Below, piece after piece: positions 54,643-64,000 of a stretch of 64,000 bases of DNA. The notes beneath the pieces are model-generated. The model worked only from the letters and a program-made list of their open reading frames with translations. It searched no databases and was not told where the DNA came from. Position 1 is the stretch's first letter; every line of letters starts with the position of its first letter. The position numbers and the translations under genes are program-made. This stretch comes from Diphasiastrum complanatum (taxonomy: Eukaryota; Streptophyta; Lycopodiopsida; Lycopodiales; Lycopodiaceae), in the NCBI GenBank assembly GCA_029204225.1, contig MU832014.1, positions 1-64,000 on the forward strand, read 5' to 3'.

Positions 54643-55088
54643 TGTTAGAGCCCAGTTATGGCTCTATCATGATCTCGGCATGGCTGGTTACCAGCCTAGT
54701 ATCAGCAAGGGCCGGTGACCGACGAGGACATCTGTCCCAAGTAGGGACCGGTACGTCACAAGCAGTGATCCGGTGTGGCCGCCTGATAAATGTCAGAGAT
54801 GCAGTGTGTCTTGACCATCAAGACCCTATCTGTTAGTGACGAGATGCTAGCCGTCAAGTAGTCAAGGTGACCAAGAGGGTCACAGGTCTTTGGCAGGGCA
54901 CGGGGGTGGTACCCTATGAGTCACTCAGTATTCATAAGTCACAGGGGCCAGGCATGCCAAGTGGATGCCATGTGCCAGTTGACGAGAATAGCAGGTAGGA
55001 CTCAAGGAGGGGGTGCCTATGGTTGGGAGGTTGATTCTACACACCAGCCTTCTAGGATTCATGAGCTTGGAGAGACTTGCCTGTGACA
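54643..55088 (+). repeat. 3' LTR of gypsy element D
   Basis: 446 bases, tgttagagccc to gcctgtgaca. It lacks about 30 bases present at 46310-46340 in the 5' LTR. It is followed by the gggcc duplication. Confidence 0.93.
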
Positions 55089-55093
55089 GGGCC

Positions 55094-55586
55094 CTTGGTT
55101 TTGGGGACCTCCAAGACATTATTAATTAAAAAGTTCTATTTATTATGTAATGGATGTTGAGTTCGAGACTACATCTAGAATCTTCTCATCTATTGCAAGC
55201 AATCATCATTCACAATAATAAGATCTTAGAGAGCAGACGAGTGTAAAAGAGAATAGACACACACTTCCATTACAATCCCCACTTCCCTCATAATATGAAT
55301 ACCAAACAAAAAAGATATAGGGGCAAAGTTGCACCCTTTGAATTTAGAAGTTGTTAATCCAAGACCGTCGCCATTATTCAAGTCGCGAGAACCAAAACTC
55401 ATTAAAATCAATATAACATAAAGTGATCTCCTTGTTAAATGTCAATGCAAAGTTCTCAACTTCTCATTAAGGCCTATTAGCTTAGCATTATACCTTCAAA
55501 TACTCCCCCTTGATGATAAAGTCTACGATCACAAACACCCATCATAGATCAGAAATATTCAAATTTTCCTTTGTTAAGAGACTTTG
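55094..55586. other. Spacer between elements D and G, possible old copia LTR on the minus strand
   Basis: The minus strand has tcatcaagggggagtattt at about 55501-55520. This resembles the purine tract and LTR start typical of copia elements, but no second LTR or coding region was found. Confidence 0.3.
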
Positions 55587-56108
55587 TGTTAGAATCCCCA
55601 TCGTCGTGCCGGTCATTGCAAAAGCACAAACAAGTGACGAACGCTACGTTACACCCAACCATAGAGGTACTGCCACCTCACCCCCGTGCACTGGAGCCAC
55701 AGACCACCATCAAGCAAGCTCGGATCTCAAGTAAGCCATGGTGTCCCATACCACCATGCCTTACCCCCGACCCTCACCTACCTACATCCTGAGGCCTAGA
55801 TACTCGTCCTGACCTGACCACCAATGGAAGAGCTCTTCATTCTCCAGGAGAGAATGAATGCCAAGCTCATGGAGATCCACCTCTATATACATAGTCCAGG
55901 TGGGTCATCTCCCTCCACAGGAGTCACGCATGACTAGCGACACGCGGCAATTGTGCACACTGACGCGGGTCCATAACGAGTCATCGCGCGCCAATGAGAC
56001 ATTGACACGTGGCACTCAAAAGACCTATAACTCCAGATCAGTGTTCCATCCCATAACTGAGACCGTCACCTCAAGTTTCCTGTTGTGTACCCTTACAGGT
56101 ACGTAACA
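55587..56108 (-). repeat. 3' LTR of gypsy element G
   Basis: 522 bases. On the minus strand it begins tgttacgtacctgtaaggg and ends gggattctaaca. It is similar along its length to 49255-49780 in inverse orientation. Confidence 0.93.
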
Positions 56109-56134
56109 TTCCCTCCCCCTTTAAGAGTCTCCTC

Positions 56135-56287
56135 CTAATGGGAGCAAGCCAGGGAGTTCAGTCTTAAATAGTCCTCTCTCTCCCAAGTGTCCTTGTCATA
56201 TGTCTGGCCTTTCCAACGTACGAGAAATTCAGAAACCAGACGGTTTCTCAATTGGTGACGATGAACGTCAACAACTTTTTCAGGTAC
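56135..56287 (-). pseudogene. Chromodomain end of element G pol
   Basis: Reads VPEKVVDVHRHQLRNRLVSE, then FLVRWKGQTYDKDTWERED and a TAG stop at 56135-56137. The F-L-V-R-W-K-G pattern with D-T-W-E is the chromodomain found at the C-terminus of chromoviral integrases. It is thought to steer insertion to marked chromatin. The remainder of the protein continues at 62658 on the other side of element L. Confidence 0.88.
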
Positions 56288-56292
56288 ACTAG

Positions 56293-56650
56293 TGTTACGA
56301 GCTCGTAACTAGTGCCGAACCCTAGAGAACACAGATAGGTCAGATACCACAGTCAGGGTCGTGTCCAGCGTACATGACCAACAGGGCAAGACAGTGTGAG
56401 TAGTGTGCCCCAGCACGGTCCATAGCCATGGCGGGCCTAACACAGCCTAGGGACCCTGTCAGCAGGATAGGGCCCCCAGTTGGGTCCCGACGTGCAGTCG
56501 GCCACGTCAGTGCCACGTGGCCGACACTTGGCAGTAGCATGCTACCAGTCCTCACACTGGGCTAGGAGGGGCTTACTCTATATCAGGGAGTAGGCAAGGT
56601 TGGGTGGATCAATTAGTGTTTGCCCTACTGTGGTGTTAGGATCTATTACA
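56293..56650 (+). repeat. 5' LTR of gypsy element L
   Basis: It begins tgttacgagctcg and ends tctattaca, and is followed by a tRNA-Met primer site. Confidence 0.97.
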
Positions 56651-56665
56651 CTGGTATCAGAGCCA
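56651..56665 (+). promoter_or_regulatory. Primer-binding site of element L (tRNA-iMet)
   Basis: ctggtatcagagcca lies directly after the 5' LTR. It is the complement of the 3' end of plant initiator tRNA-Met, the usual primer for these elements. Confidence 0.93.
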
Positions 56666-57532
56666 TCTCCATCCTAGGGAGTTCAGGAGCAACAGTAAAA
56701 AAGCTATCAGAAGATAGGAAAGATTTGGGAGATTCTCAGAAAAGAATAGAGGAGGAAAATCGCTGTAGGATCAGCTTTCTAATCCTCCAATTTGCTGGAT
56801 TTCTCAGTAGTTTGGAAGCATATCTTTTACAATAGCTTCAGCGCTGAAAAATCAGTTTCCCTCTCTGATTTTCGAGTGTAGATCACTATGATCTGAGCGG
56901 AAATTCAAGAGGAAGGGAAGAGCAGGTCCATCGCTGTATAGTCAGCCCTCAAATCTGAGTTTCATATGAAGTTCTGAGTAGATTAGAAGGAGTTCTGATC
57001 TGAAATATTGTAGCAGGGCCAGCGCTGGACAGTAGGGTAGAAATCTCAGAATTTAACCCTGTTTTTCAGAAGTTTTTCAGGAGTCTGAGTTTCAGACTTG
57101 CTTGCTACAGACCAGCGACCTACAGGCTGAGAGTAAATCAGAGAATCAAGGTGATTTCAGAGCTGTAAATTGGACAAATCGGGCCAGACAGGTTGCTGAC
57201 CAACCAGCGAGGGCAGGGACTTCAAAAATTCCGGATTTTTTTTTGTAAACTTCCGGTTTTTACTCGGTTTCTTGGAGCCCCACACCTCAAATCAGATTAG
57301 TCAGCTACTCAACTCAAGAACCGGGAAATTTGGCACCGTTTTGAAGCTTCAAACTGGCATTTTCCGGGACAGCAGGTCTGAAATCTTGGGGAAAAGAGCT
57401 GAAAGGGTTCCTCTTCATAATCTCTTTGGAAGTACAGTCCTCAGAAACAGCTAAGTCCCTTGTACAGTTGTAAATTAGTCTTTTAGACTTTTTTCCTTCA
57501 GAAGTTAAGGTAGCTCTCTTTCAGTTTCGAAG

Positions 57533-60232
57533 ATGACCACTCCTCAGGGACCTGATCAACCCCAGGAGAGAGGCTTCGACGAACTTGAAACAGAAGCCTT
57601 GGCTTACAGAAAAGGGAAGGAACCCATGGAAGTAGAAGAACAGGAACAGTTCGCCGAAGAACTCGACGAACTGGTTACCAAGGAGCAGTTCCTCCAATTG
57701 GTAACAGAAGTGGATGAACTGAAGTTGGCATTAGCCAATTTCAAGTCCAGTGTGGACGACTCGTTCGCTGAACTCAAAAACTTGATTTTGAGCTCCGCGA
57801 AAGGAAGCCTTCCCTCCACTTCTCAGTTATCCCCTTCTCCACTTCCATCAGTTTCGGGTGAGACTTTACGGACTCACCCCAGTGTTTTTAAAGATTTAAA
57901 GCCTCCTACTTTTAATGGGGAAGAGAAGGATAGAAATGCAGATATTCTACAAACCTTCCTCAGCAAATGGAAGAACATTCATGCTCTTAAACAGACCCCT
58001 GACCATTTGCAAGCAATTGAGGCCAGTCTTTCTTTAGGGCCTATGGCCTATAAGTGGTGGTTAAATCTCCAGGAGACTGGGCAGACTCCCCGGTCATGGA
58101 AAGCTTTTGAAGAAGCTTTCCTAAGAGAATTTCTACCAGAGAATGAACTTGATAGAGCCTGGGAAGCCTGGGAAAGAACAGTAATGGACAAGTCCCTCAT
58201 CCAATATATCTCGCAGTATCGAGAGGCAATTTTAAAGATTAAAAATATGGATGACTATCAAAAAATCAGGGGATTTGTCCGTGGCCTCAAAGATGAATAT
58301 AAAGTAGAGGTCCAGAGAAACTCGCCTACTACCCTTGAGCAAGCTCTCAGATATGCTCAAATCTATGATGATTCAGTGGGTAGGAAGAGAGCGAGACAGC
58401 AACCACTTTCTGAGCAGCTTCCTCAGAAAGACTTTCAATTAAAAAAGAAATTTTTAAAAAGAAAGAAAGAAGATAAATTTAAAGGTGAAGCTCCTCAGAA
58501 ACGCCCTTCACACATACAGCCCTTAAAACCAGATGATTTTGAGAAAGCCAAACAAGAACGTTTGTGCTTTGTGTGTATGGGCAAGGGACACACAGTCAGA
58601 CAGTGTCCCAAGGGGCCTTTCACTAAAAAAGATAAAAAACAAGTTCATCTTGTTCAGACTGTATGTTTCCCCAGTGACTCGGCAGCTTCCGAGATCAAAG
58701 TGTATCATGAAGATCATGAACACTGTTGCCAGCTGACCTCTGCAATGCTAGCGAGACCCTTCAGCTTTGGGCCGCATGACCTAGTACGTATGCATGGGAA
58801 AGTTGGTAACCAGTCAGTAAGAGTCATGGTTGATGATGGGGCAACCCATAATTTCATCAACCACACCCTGGTTAAAAAGCTTAAACTACCAGAAGTACCT
58901 AGTCAGCATAGGTACATAGTTTCATTAGCTAAGGGTGAAGATAAAAAAATATGGGAAACTATGGTAAGTAAGTTAAATCTTGGTATTCAGGGGTACCAAG
59001 ATCAAATAAACTTTCAGATAATGCACCTGGATCGAACAGACATTGTTCTCGGGAGAGATTGGCTCTACAGTTTAGGACCTTCCCTCCACAGAAACTATCA
59101 GGAGAACACCCTCAGCTTTCAGTATAAAGGCCGAGAGATCCAGTTGCATGGGGAGCATGATGTTCCCAACAGCCCTATGGTCTGCAGTTCAGAGCTCTGT
59201 CAGCTAATCGGAGACGAAGACCATCAGGTATTCTTATGTGACTTTCAGTTTATTCCTGAAGTTTCTATTTCCAGTTCTATTCAGCAGAAAATCAGTAAAT
59301 TAGAAACTTTATTGTCTAAATTTAAAGATGTTTTTCCTGAAGATTTGCCACATGGTTTACCACCTAGCAGAGAGGTAGATCATGTAATAAACCTAGTACC
59401 AGGTACAGCACCTATTTCTAAACCTCCGTATCGGGTCAGCCGAACAGAGGATGAAGAAATAACTAGGCAGTTAACAGACTATCTTGGGAAAGGCCAAATT
59501 CAGACCAGTAGTTCACCATGGGCCTCACCAGTCCTATTGGTGAAAAAGAAAGAGGGGTCTATGCGTCTTTGCGTAGATTACAGAGCCCTCAATAAAGTCA
59601 CAATTAAGAATAAATACCCTATGCCTCGGGCAGACGAGTTGTTTGATCAACTCGACGGGGCTAAGTTTTTCAGTAAAATAGACCTTAGATCGGGATATCA
59701 TCAAGTCCGTATAAAATCGGAAGATGTCTCGAAAACAGCTTTTAGGACTCGTCACGGTCATTATGAGTTTAAGGTGATGCCATTTGGGCTCACAAATGCT
59801 CCAGCTACCTTTATGACCTTGATGAACAGTGTCCTCAGACCATACTTGGGTAAGTTTGTGGTCGTATTTTTAGATGACATCCTCGTCTACAGCAAAACGA
59901 GGAAGGAGCATCTAAAACACCTCAGAAAGGTGTTTCGACTGCTCAGAAAGCATAAGCTTTATGCTAAACAATCCAAGTGTGAATTCTTCATTGAAGAAGT
60001 AGCATATTTGGGTCACATTATCTCTTCAGATGGGATTAAGATGGACCCAAATAAGGTTAAAGCCATACTCAGTTGGCTGAGACCTCAGAATATTTTGGAA
60101 CTTCAAATCTTTCTTGGTCTCGCGGGATATTACAGACGATTTGTCAAGGAATATGCTCAGATAGCAGTCAAAAGGAGTTCATTTGGGAGTCTGCACAACA
60201 GGAGAGCTTTGATGCTCTCAAAACAGCCTTAG
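57533..60232 (+). CDS. Gag-protease-RT polyprotein of element L
   Basis: 899 codons from [15 protein letters not shown]. Gag domain about residues 130-280 ([40 protein letters not shown]). Zinc knuckle [14 protein letters not shown] near 345. Protease [12 protein letters not shown] near 433, with DDG instead of DTG or DSG. RT about 640-850, with [43 protein letters not shown] and catalytic [11 protein letters not shown] near 778. The frame leaves the pol reading at about 60170, just after [16 protein letters not shown], and runs about 20 residues out of register to a stop. No stop separates gag and pol, so L uses a single polyprotein. Confidence 0.95.
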   Translation: MTTPQGPDQPQERGFDELETEALAYRKGKEPMEVEEQEQFAEELDELVTKEQFLQLVTEVDELKLALANFKSSVDDSFAELKNLILSSAKGSLPSTSQLSPSPLPSVSGETLRTHPSVFKDLKPPTFNGEEKDRNADILQTFLSKWKNIHALKQTPDHLQAIEASLSLGPMAYKWWLNLQETGQTPRSWKAFEEAFLREFLPENELDRAWEAWERTVMDKSLIQYISQYREAILKIKNMDDYQKIRGFVRGLKDEYKVEVQRNSPTTLEQALRYAQIYDDSVGRKRARQQPLSEQLPQKDFQLKKKFLKRKKEDKFKGEAPQKRPSHIQPLKPDDFEKAKQERLCFVCMGKGHTVRQCPKGPFTKKDKKQVHLVQTVCFPSDSAASEIKVYHEDHEHCCQLTSAMLARPFSFGPHDLVRMHGKVGNQSVRVMVDDGATHNFINHTLVKKLKLPEVPSQHRYIVSLAKGEDKKIWETMVSKLNLGIQGYQDQINFQIMHLDRTDIVLGRDWLYSLGPSLHRNYQENTLSFQYKGREIQLHGEHDVPNSPMVCSSELCQLIGDEDHQVFLCDFQFIPEVSISSSIQQKISKLETLLSKFKDVFPEDLPHGLPPSREVDHVINLVPGTAPISKPPYRVSRTEDEEITRQLTDYLGKGQIQTSSSPWASPVLLVKKKEGSMRLCVDYRALNKVTIKNKYPMPRADELFDQLDGAKFFSKIDLRSGYHQVRIKSEDVSKTAFRTRHGHYEFKVMPFGLTNAPATFMTLMNSVLRPYLGKFVVVFLDDILVYSKTRKEHLKHLRKVFRLLRKHKLYAKQSKCEFFIEEVAYLGHIISSDGIKMDPNKVKAILSWLRPQNILELQIFLGLAGYYRRFVKEYAQIAVKRSSFGSLHNRRALMLSKQP

Positions 60233-62283
60233 CTACAGCACCAGTCTTAAAAGTCGTCGACCCCAATCAGCCATTTGTGGTCGAAACAGATGCTAGCGAC
60301 TTTGCAGTAGGCGCTGTGCTAACTCAGGGTGGACGACCAGTTGCGTTCGAGAGTAAAAAACTCGAGCCAGCTCAGACTAGGTACAGTGCCTATGAAAAGG
60401 AACTCTTTTCTATAGTTCATGCCCTTAAGACTTGGAGGCATTATTTGTATGGTGCCAACTTTGAGGTCCTGACAGACCATGAGAGTCTCAGATACCTTTG
60501 CAATCAACCTGAGCTTAGAGGTCGAAAAGCTCGTTGGGCAGAGTTGATGCAAGAGTTTGACATGTCTATCAGATATAGGCGTGGAAAATTCAATACAGTA
60601 GCAGATGCCCTTAGCAGAATGCCTATGATAAACGAGCTGAGTTTTACTCAGATTCGTAATGAGTTACTCGAGTCCTTGAGAGGGAAATGCCAGCATGATG
60701 CATTCTTCTCTATTATCTGGAACTCAGTCCAGAACAGACAGTTACAGACTCCAGAACCAGTTCCCGGGGCTGGTGCCAGTTCATCCAAGAATACGGCAGC
60801 TTCCGTTGAGGATGATGATGAGTCCGAGTATACGTCGTCAGATGACGTTGAGGATTCTGAGCCTGTATTACCCAAGCAAACCCCAGTGGTTGAGGGTCAG
60901 TTGACTCAAGGATTCAAATGGAAACAGTATTCCATTCAGGATGAGTACTTGCTCTATAGAGATAGAGTATGTGTCCCCAATTCAGAGGATTATAGGCAGC
61001 AGGTCCTATATGAATGTCATGACAATCCTAGCGCGGGACACCCAGGCATACAGAAGACCTATGAGCTTCTTCGTAGGCAATTTTTCTGGCCCAGTATGAA
61101 AAAGGACGTCCACCAGTATGTAACCAGTTGCCAGAAATGTCAAGTAAATAAAGCAGAGCGTTTAAAGGCAGGAGGGTTGTTGCATCCCTTAGAAATACCA
61201 GCTGGTAAATGGGAGAGTATCTCCATGGATTTTATAGTAGGCCTGCCTAAAACCCAAAAGGGTAATGACGCTATATGGGTCACAGTTGACCGTCTGACCA
61301 AAATGGCTCATTTTATTCCGACCAAAACAACCGTTAGAGCTCCAGAGTTAGCGAGGTTGTTTGTAGACGGGCTATTTAAATTGTACGGTCTACCTTCCGG
61401 CATAGTCAGTGACCGGGACAGTAAGTTTACTGGAAATTTTTGGAAGGCAGTATTCCATCATCTCCATACTAAACTTAATATGAGTACCACTGACCATCCA
61501 CAGACGGACGGTCAAACAGAAAGGGTAAATCAAGTGCTGGAGGATATGCTTCGTGCATACGTCAGCAAGAGGCAGACTAATTGGGAGGAGTATCTCTCAA
61601 TATTAGAGTTTGCTTACAACAGTACCAAACATTCAGCTACGGGATACAGCCCATTTATGCTGATGTACGGTTTTCAGCCATGCTCACCCACAACTGTAGG
61701 GTTTAAACAAGAAAAAGTTGAAGCAGACAGAAACTTTTTAGAAGACCTAAACCAGATGATAGAACATGCTAAGCGTAGCATTAGACAATCCCAGGATCGA
61801 GCCAGGCATTATGCAGATCCACACAGACGGGATGTGCAGTTCTCCACTGGTGAGAAAGTCTACTTGAGAGTCCCTGTTGACTCTAAAACCCTCAAATCAG
61901 GAGTGTGTGCTAAGTTGTCTCCAAGGTATTGTGGTCCCTTTACCATCAGTAGGAGACTAGGCGAGGTCACCTATGAACTAGAACTCCCACACAGCAGTAA
62001 GGTTTTTCCAGTCTTTCATGTAAGTCAGTTACGAAAAGCCTTAACCAGATCAGATAATCTGGTAGGGGACAGTGTTCTAGTTCTCCCATTGGATCCTCAA
62101 CAACCTCCACATGAACCAGAGGAAATTCTTGATAGTAGAGAGACGCAGACTCGTCATACTCTATACCGAGAATATCTGGTTAAGTGGAATGATCAGCCTG
62201 TTGAGAATGCCACTTGGGAAAGAGGCAGCGTCCTTCGCAAGATTTTTCCAGACTTTGTCTTAGAGGACCAAGACGGTTCTTAA
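60170..62283 (+). CDS. RNase H-integrase-chromodomain part of element L pol (frame -1)
   Basis: The frame is open from 60073, but register with pol begins at about 60170 ([17 protein letters not shown]). RNase [46 protein letters not shown]. An acidic serine-rich linker follows at about 60780-60870. Integrase zinc finger: [30 protein letters not shown]. Catalytic triad: [34 protein letters not shown]. The chromodomain end is [22 protein letters not shown] at 62281. Compared with related pol proteins a few residues are missing at the break, which fits a small deletion. Confidence 0.94.
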
Positions 62284-62294
62284 GGGGGAGGGAG
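62282..62294 (+). promoter_or_regulatory. Polypurine tract of element L
   Basis: aagggggagggag overlaps the end of the TAA and directly precedes the 3' LTR. It is the plus-strand DNA priming site. Confidence 0.92.
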
Positions 62295-62652
62295 TGTTAC
62301 GAGCTCGTAACCAGTGCCGAACCCTAGAGAACACAGATAGGTCAGATACCACAGTCAGGGTCGTGTCCAGCGTACATGACCAACAGGGCAAGACAGTGTG
62401 AGTAGTGTGCCCCAGCACGGTCCATAGCCATGGCGGGCCTAACACAGCCTAGGGACCCTGTCAGCAGGATAGGGCCCCCAGTTGGGTCCCGACGTGCAGT
62501 CGGCCACGTCAGTGCCACGTGGCCGACACTTGGCAGTAGCATGCTACCAGTCCTCACACTGGGCTAGGAGGGGCTTACTCTATATCAGGGAGTAGGCAAG
62601 GTTGGGTGGATCAATTAGTGTTTGCCCTACTGTGGTGTTAGGATCTATTACA
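62295..62652 (+). repeat. 3' LTR of gypsy element L
   Basis: It reads the same as 56293-56650 except for one base. Confidence 0.97.
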
Positions 62653-62657
62653 ACTAG

Positions 62658-64000
62658 GTAAAAAGGTTGACAGATCCTCGAGCTCACCTTCCGGAATTAG
62701 GGAATCCTTCCTACTAAGTTGTTCTTTTAAACGACGTACATGGAAAACAGGATGAACCCCAACCCCAATCGGAAAATCTAGCTGATAAGCGACCGGGTTA
62801 ATTTTCTTTAGAACCTTATAAGGTCCGCTATATCGAGGAGATAGCTTATGGCATTTTCCTGTCCAAAGTACCTTCGAAGCCTTAGGGATTTTAAGATACA
62901 CCCAGGTTCCGACCTTGCGGTTAGCATAAAACTGAGCTCTGTCCTAAGCGGTTTTCATGCTTTCTTTGGCCACTAGCAGCATTTCTTGCGGGAAATCTAC
63001 TGCAGCTTGCACCTTGAGACCTTTGAGTCCGACCGAAACTGGAGAACGCGGCTGAAAGCCATACATCAGCATAAAAGGACTGAATCCGATGGCAGAATGC
63101 TTAGCACTATTGTGCGCGAACTCAACCAAAGGGAGATACTTTTCCCAATCAGACTGTCGGTGAGAAACATATGCTCTAAGCATATCTTCCAACGTCTGGT
63201 TGACACGTTCTGTCTGCCCATTAGATTCTGCCCATCAGATTCTGGGTGATCCGAAGAACTAAGACTAAGGGTTGTTTCAAGTTTTTCAAAAACTGCTTGC
63301 CAGAACTTGCCAGTGAACTTGGAGTCACGATCACTAACAATATCATTCGGCAAACCATACAATCTGAACAACTTTTCAACAAAAAGTTGGGCTAGTTCAT
63401 ATGCCTTGACAGTTAATTTAGTTGGTATAAATTGCGCCATCTTGGTTATTTAGCCTGTCAACCACCACCCAAATGGCATCGTGATCACTCCAGGTTTTAG
63501 GGAGTCCAACCACAAAATCCATTGAAATACTTTCCCATTTTTTATTGGGAATCTCCAACGGATGTAAAAGACCCGCAACTTTTGAGTCTTTCTGCTTTGT
63601 TTTGTTGGGATTGTTCACAACTTTGAACGTATGCCTCCACATGACCGTAATTCTACCTAACAAGGTCAAGTGTCCTATTCTGTATGCCTAGGTGACCAGC
63701 ACAAGGGTTGTCATCACATTGCTGCAGGATTTGGGCCCGCAAGTCCTCCCTATCCGGCACACAAACCTTTCCCTTTCGGAAAAGTTCGAGTCTTCGAAAA
63801 AATTTTAATCTTCGGAAAAGCAGGCCATTCCTTATGAAATAGTCTTCAAGTATCTTATCATTACGGGATTGCTTGGGATCCTGCATCCCAAGGTCATCAC
63901 TAGATCTAGAATTTCCCGTCAGGACATCTAGCCAGATGCGACCAAAAAACCTATCGGTTCGACGAAGATCCCGTAGTGAAAGATACAAATCAGATTGGAT
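62658..64000 (-). pseudogene. Integrase region of element G pol, frameshifted
   Basis: From 64000 downward: the spacer [20 protein letters not shown], integrase zinc finger ([11 protein letters not shown], then decay), [20 protein letters not shown] (first Asp), [12 protein letters not shown] (second Asp) and HPESDGQ. A 14-base tandem duplication at 63214-63241 shifts the frame right before the catalytic Glu segment. Then [40 protein letters not shown] and [20 protein letters not shown] follow, until the insertion of L at 62657. Several frame changes make it defective. Confidence 0.88.

Larger units (their letters stand above)
45995..55088 (+). mobile_element. Ty3/gypsy chromovirus D, complete but disrupted by nested element C and an inversion
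   Basis: The target duplication gggcc flanks both ends (45990-45994, 55089-55093). LTRs are 45995-46472 and 54643-55088, followed by a tRNA-Met-type primer site (tggtatcaaagcc) at 46475 and preceded by a purine tract gaggagggaagg near 54630. The LTRs differ by many substitutions and by a deletion of about 30 bases in the 3' copy, so D is an older insertion. Order on the plus strand: gag 47234-48340, protease about 48400-48700, RT start to 49254, then element C, an inverted piece with the rest of RT, integrase 53844-54300, and a C-terminal region with chromodomain-like VTWKGHPLSNATWE before the 3' LTR. Confidence 0.93.
56293..62652 (+). mobile_element. Young complete Ty3/gypsy chromovirus L inserted in G
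   Basis: The 6360-base element has LTRs at 56293-56650 and 62295-62652 (358 bases each) that differ at one position by my reading (56310 T, 62312 C). The 5-base target duplication is actag (56288-56292, 62653-62657). The primer site tggtatcagagcc starts at 56653 and the purine tract aagggggagggag ends at 62294. Gag-pol is nearly intact. One frame break between RT and RNase H makes this copy probably unable to move by itself. Confidence 0.97.
55587..64000 (-). mobile_element. Ty3/gypsy chromovirus G, minus strand, runs off the window, split by element L
   Basis: The 3' LTR is 55587-56108, with the purine tract aaagggggaggg at 56110-56121 on the minus strand. Pol on the minus strand comprises the integrase region (64000-62658), then element L (56288-62652 including its target duplication), then the C-terminal chromodomain (56287-56135). 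It is the same family as element C but in opposite orientation, separated by the end of D. The 5' half lies beyond 64000. Confidence 0.93.

Noticed and set aside
56340-56555. Identical 71-codon minus-strand ORFs in both LTRs of element L (also 62342-62557)
   Set aside because: Identity follows from LTR duplication. The frame is antisense to the element and has no recognisable domain.

Overview
This is nuclear DNA of a land plant with a transposon-laden genome. It shows Ty3/gypsy chromoviruses (gag-pol with a C-terminal chromodomain, and primer-binding sites complementary to initiator tRNA-Met), Ty1/copia elements, a hAT DNA transposon with a BED-finger transposase, long GA/CT microsatellites, and one host gene with GT-AG introns. 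Introns of 7 to 20 kb packed with retroelements point to a large-genome vascular plant (fern, lycophyte or gymnosperm type). The sequence alone does not fix the lineage.

The backbone is one host gene on the minus strand: the 3' part of a phosphatidate phosphatase (lipin/PAH family). Seven exons (45015-45099, 44734-44820, 43320-43392, 23619-23662, 11630-11758, 10180-10278, 2568-2621) join in frame, with consensus splice sites, into the C-terminal half of the LNS2 catalytic domain and the stop codon. They total 571 coding bases spread over 42.5 kb. The exon with the catalytic DxDxT motif lies beyond 64000, so the upstream intron exceeds 18.9 kb. Almost everything else in the window is intron content, mostly mobile DNA.

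Layout: 1-2567 is 3' flank and 3' UTR with a fold-back repeat. Intron 2622-10179 holds an old minus-strand gypsy element. Intron 10279-11629 holds a non-autonomous hAT element (10636-11423). Intron 11759-23618 holds a second hAT-like element (13367-13984) whose end was tandemly duplicated and then split by a copia element (14038-17238), an inverted copia relative (17.4-20.2 kb), an isolated LTR with primer-binding sites, and a truncated gypsy piece. Intron 23663-43319 holds gypsy remnants, a gypsy 5' half with tandem leader repeats, a second gypsy pol (31.3-34.4 kb), and a 4.87 kb hAT element with a decayed transposase gene (36826-41699). Intron 43393-44733 has no recognised transposon. The upstream intron holds nested gypsy elements: D (45995-55088) contains C (49255-53417, plus an inverted junction), and G (55587 to beyond 64000) contains the young element L (56293-62652).

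There is no operon-like logic here. The window is a conserved lipid-metabolism gene maintained across introns that have repeatedly accepted transposons. The most noteworthy structures are the exon chain itself, a set of hAT-like elements sharing an internal block but carrying different subterminal palindromes, a hAT transposase whose five in-frame stops are all TAG or TAA, and a mapped inversion inside nested retrotransposons. I found no sign of a novel enzymatic or defence system.
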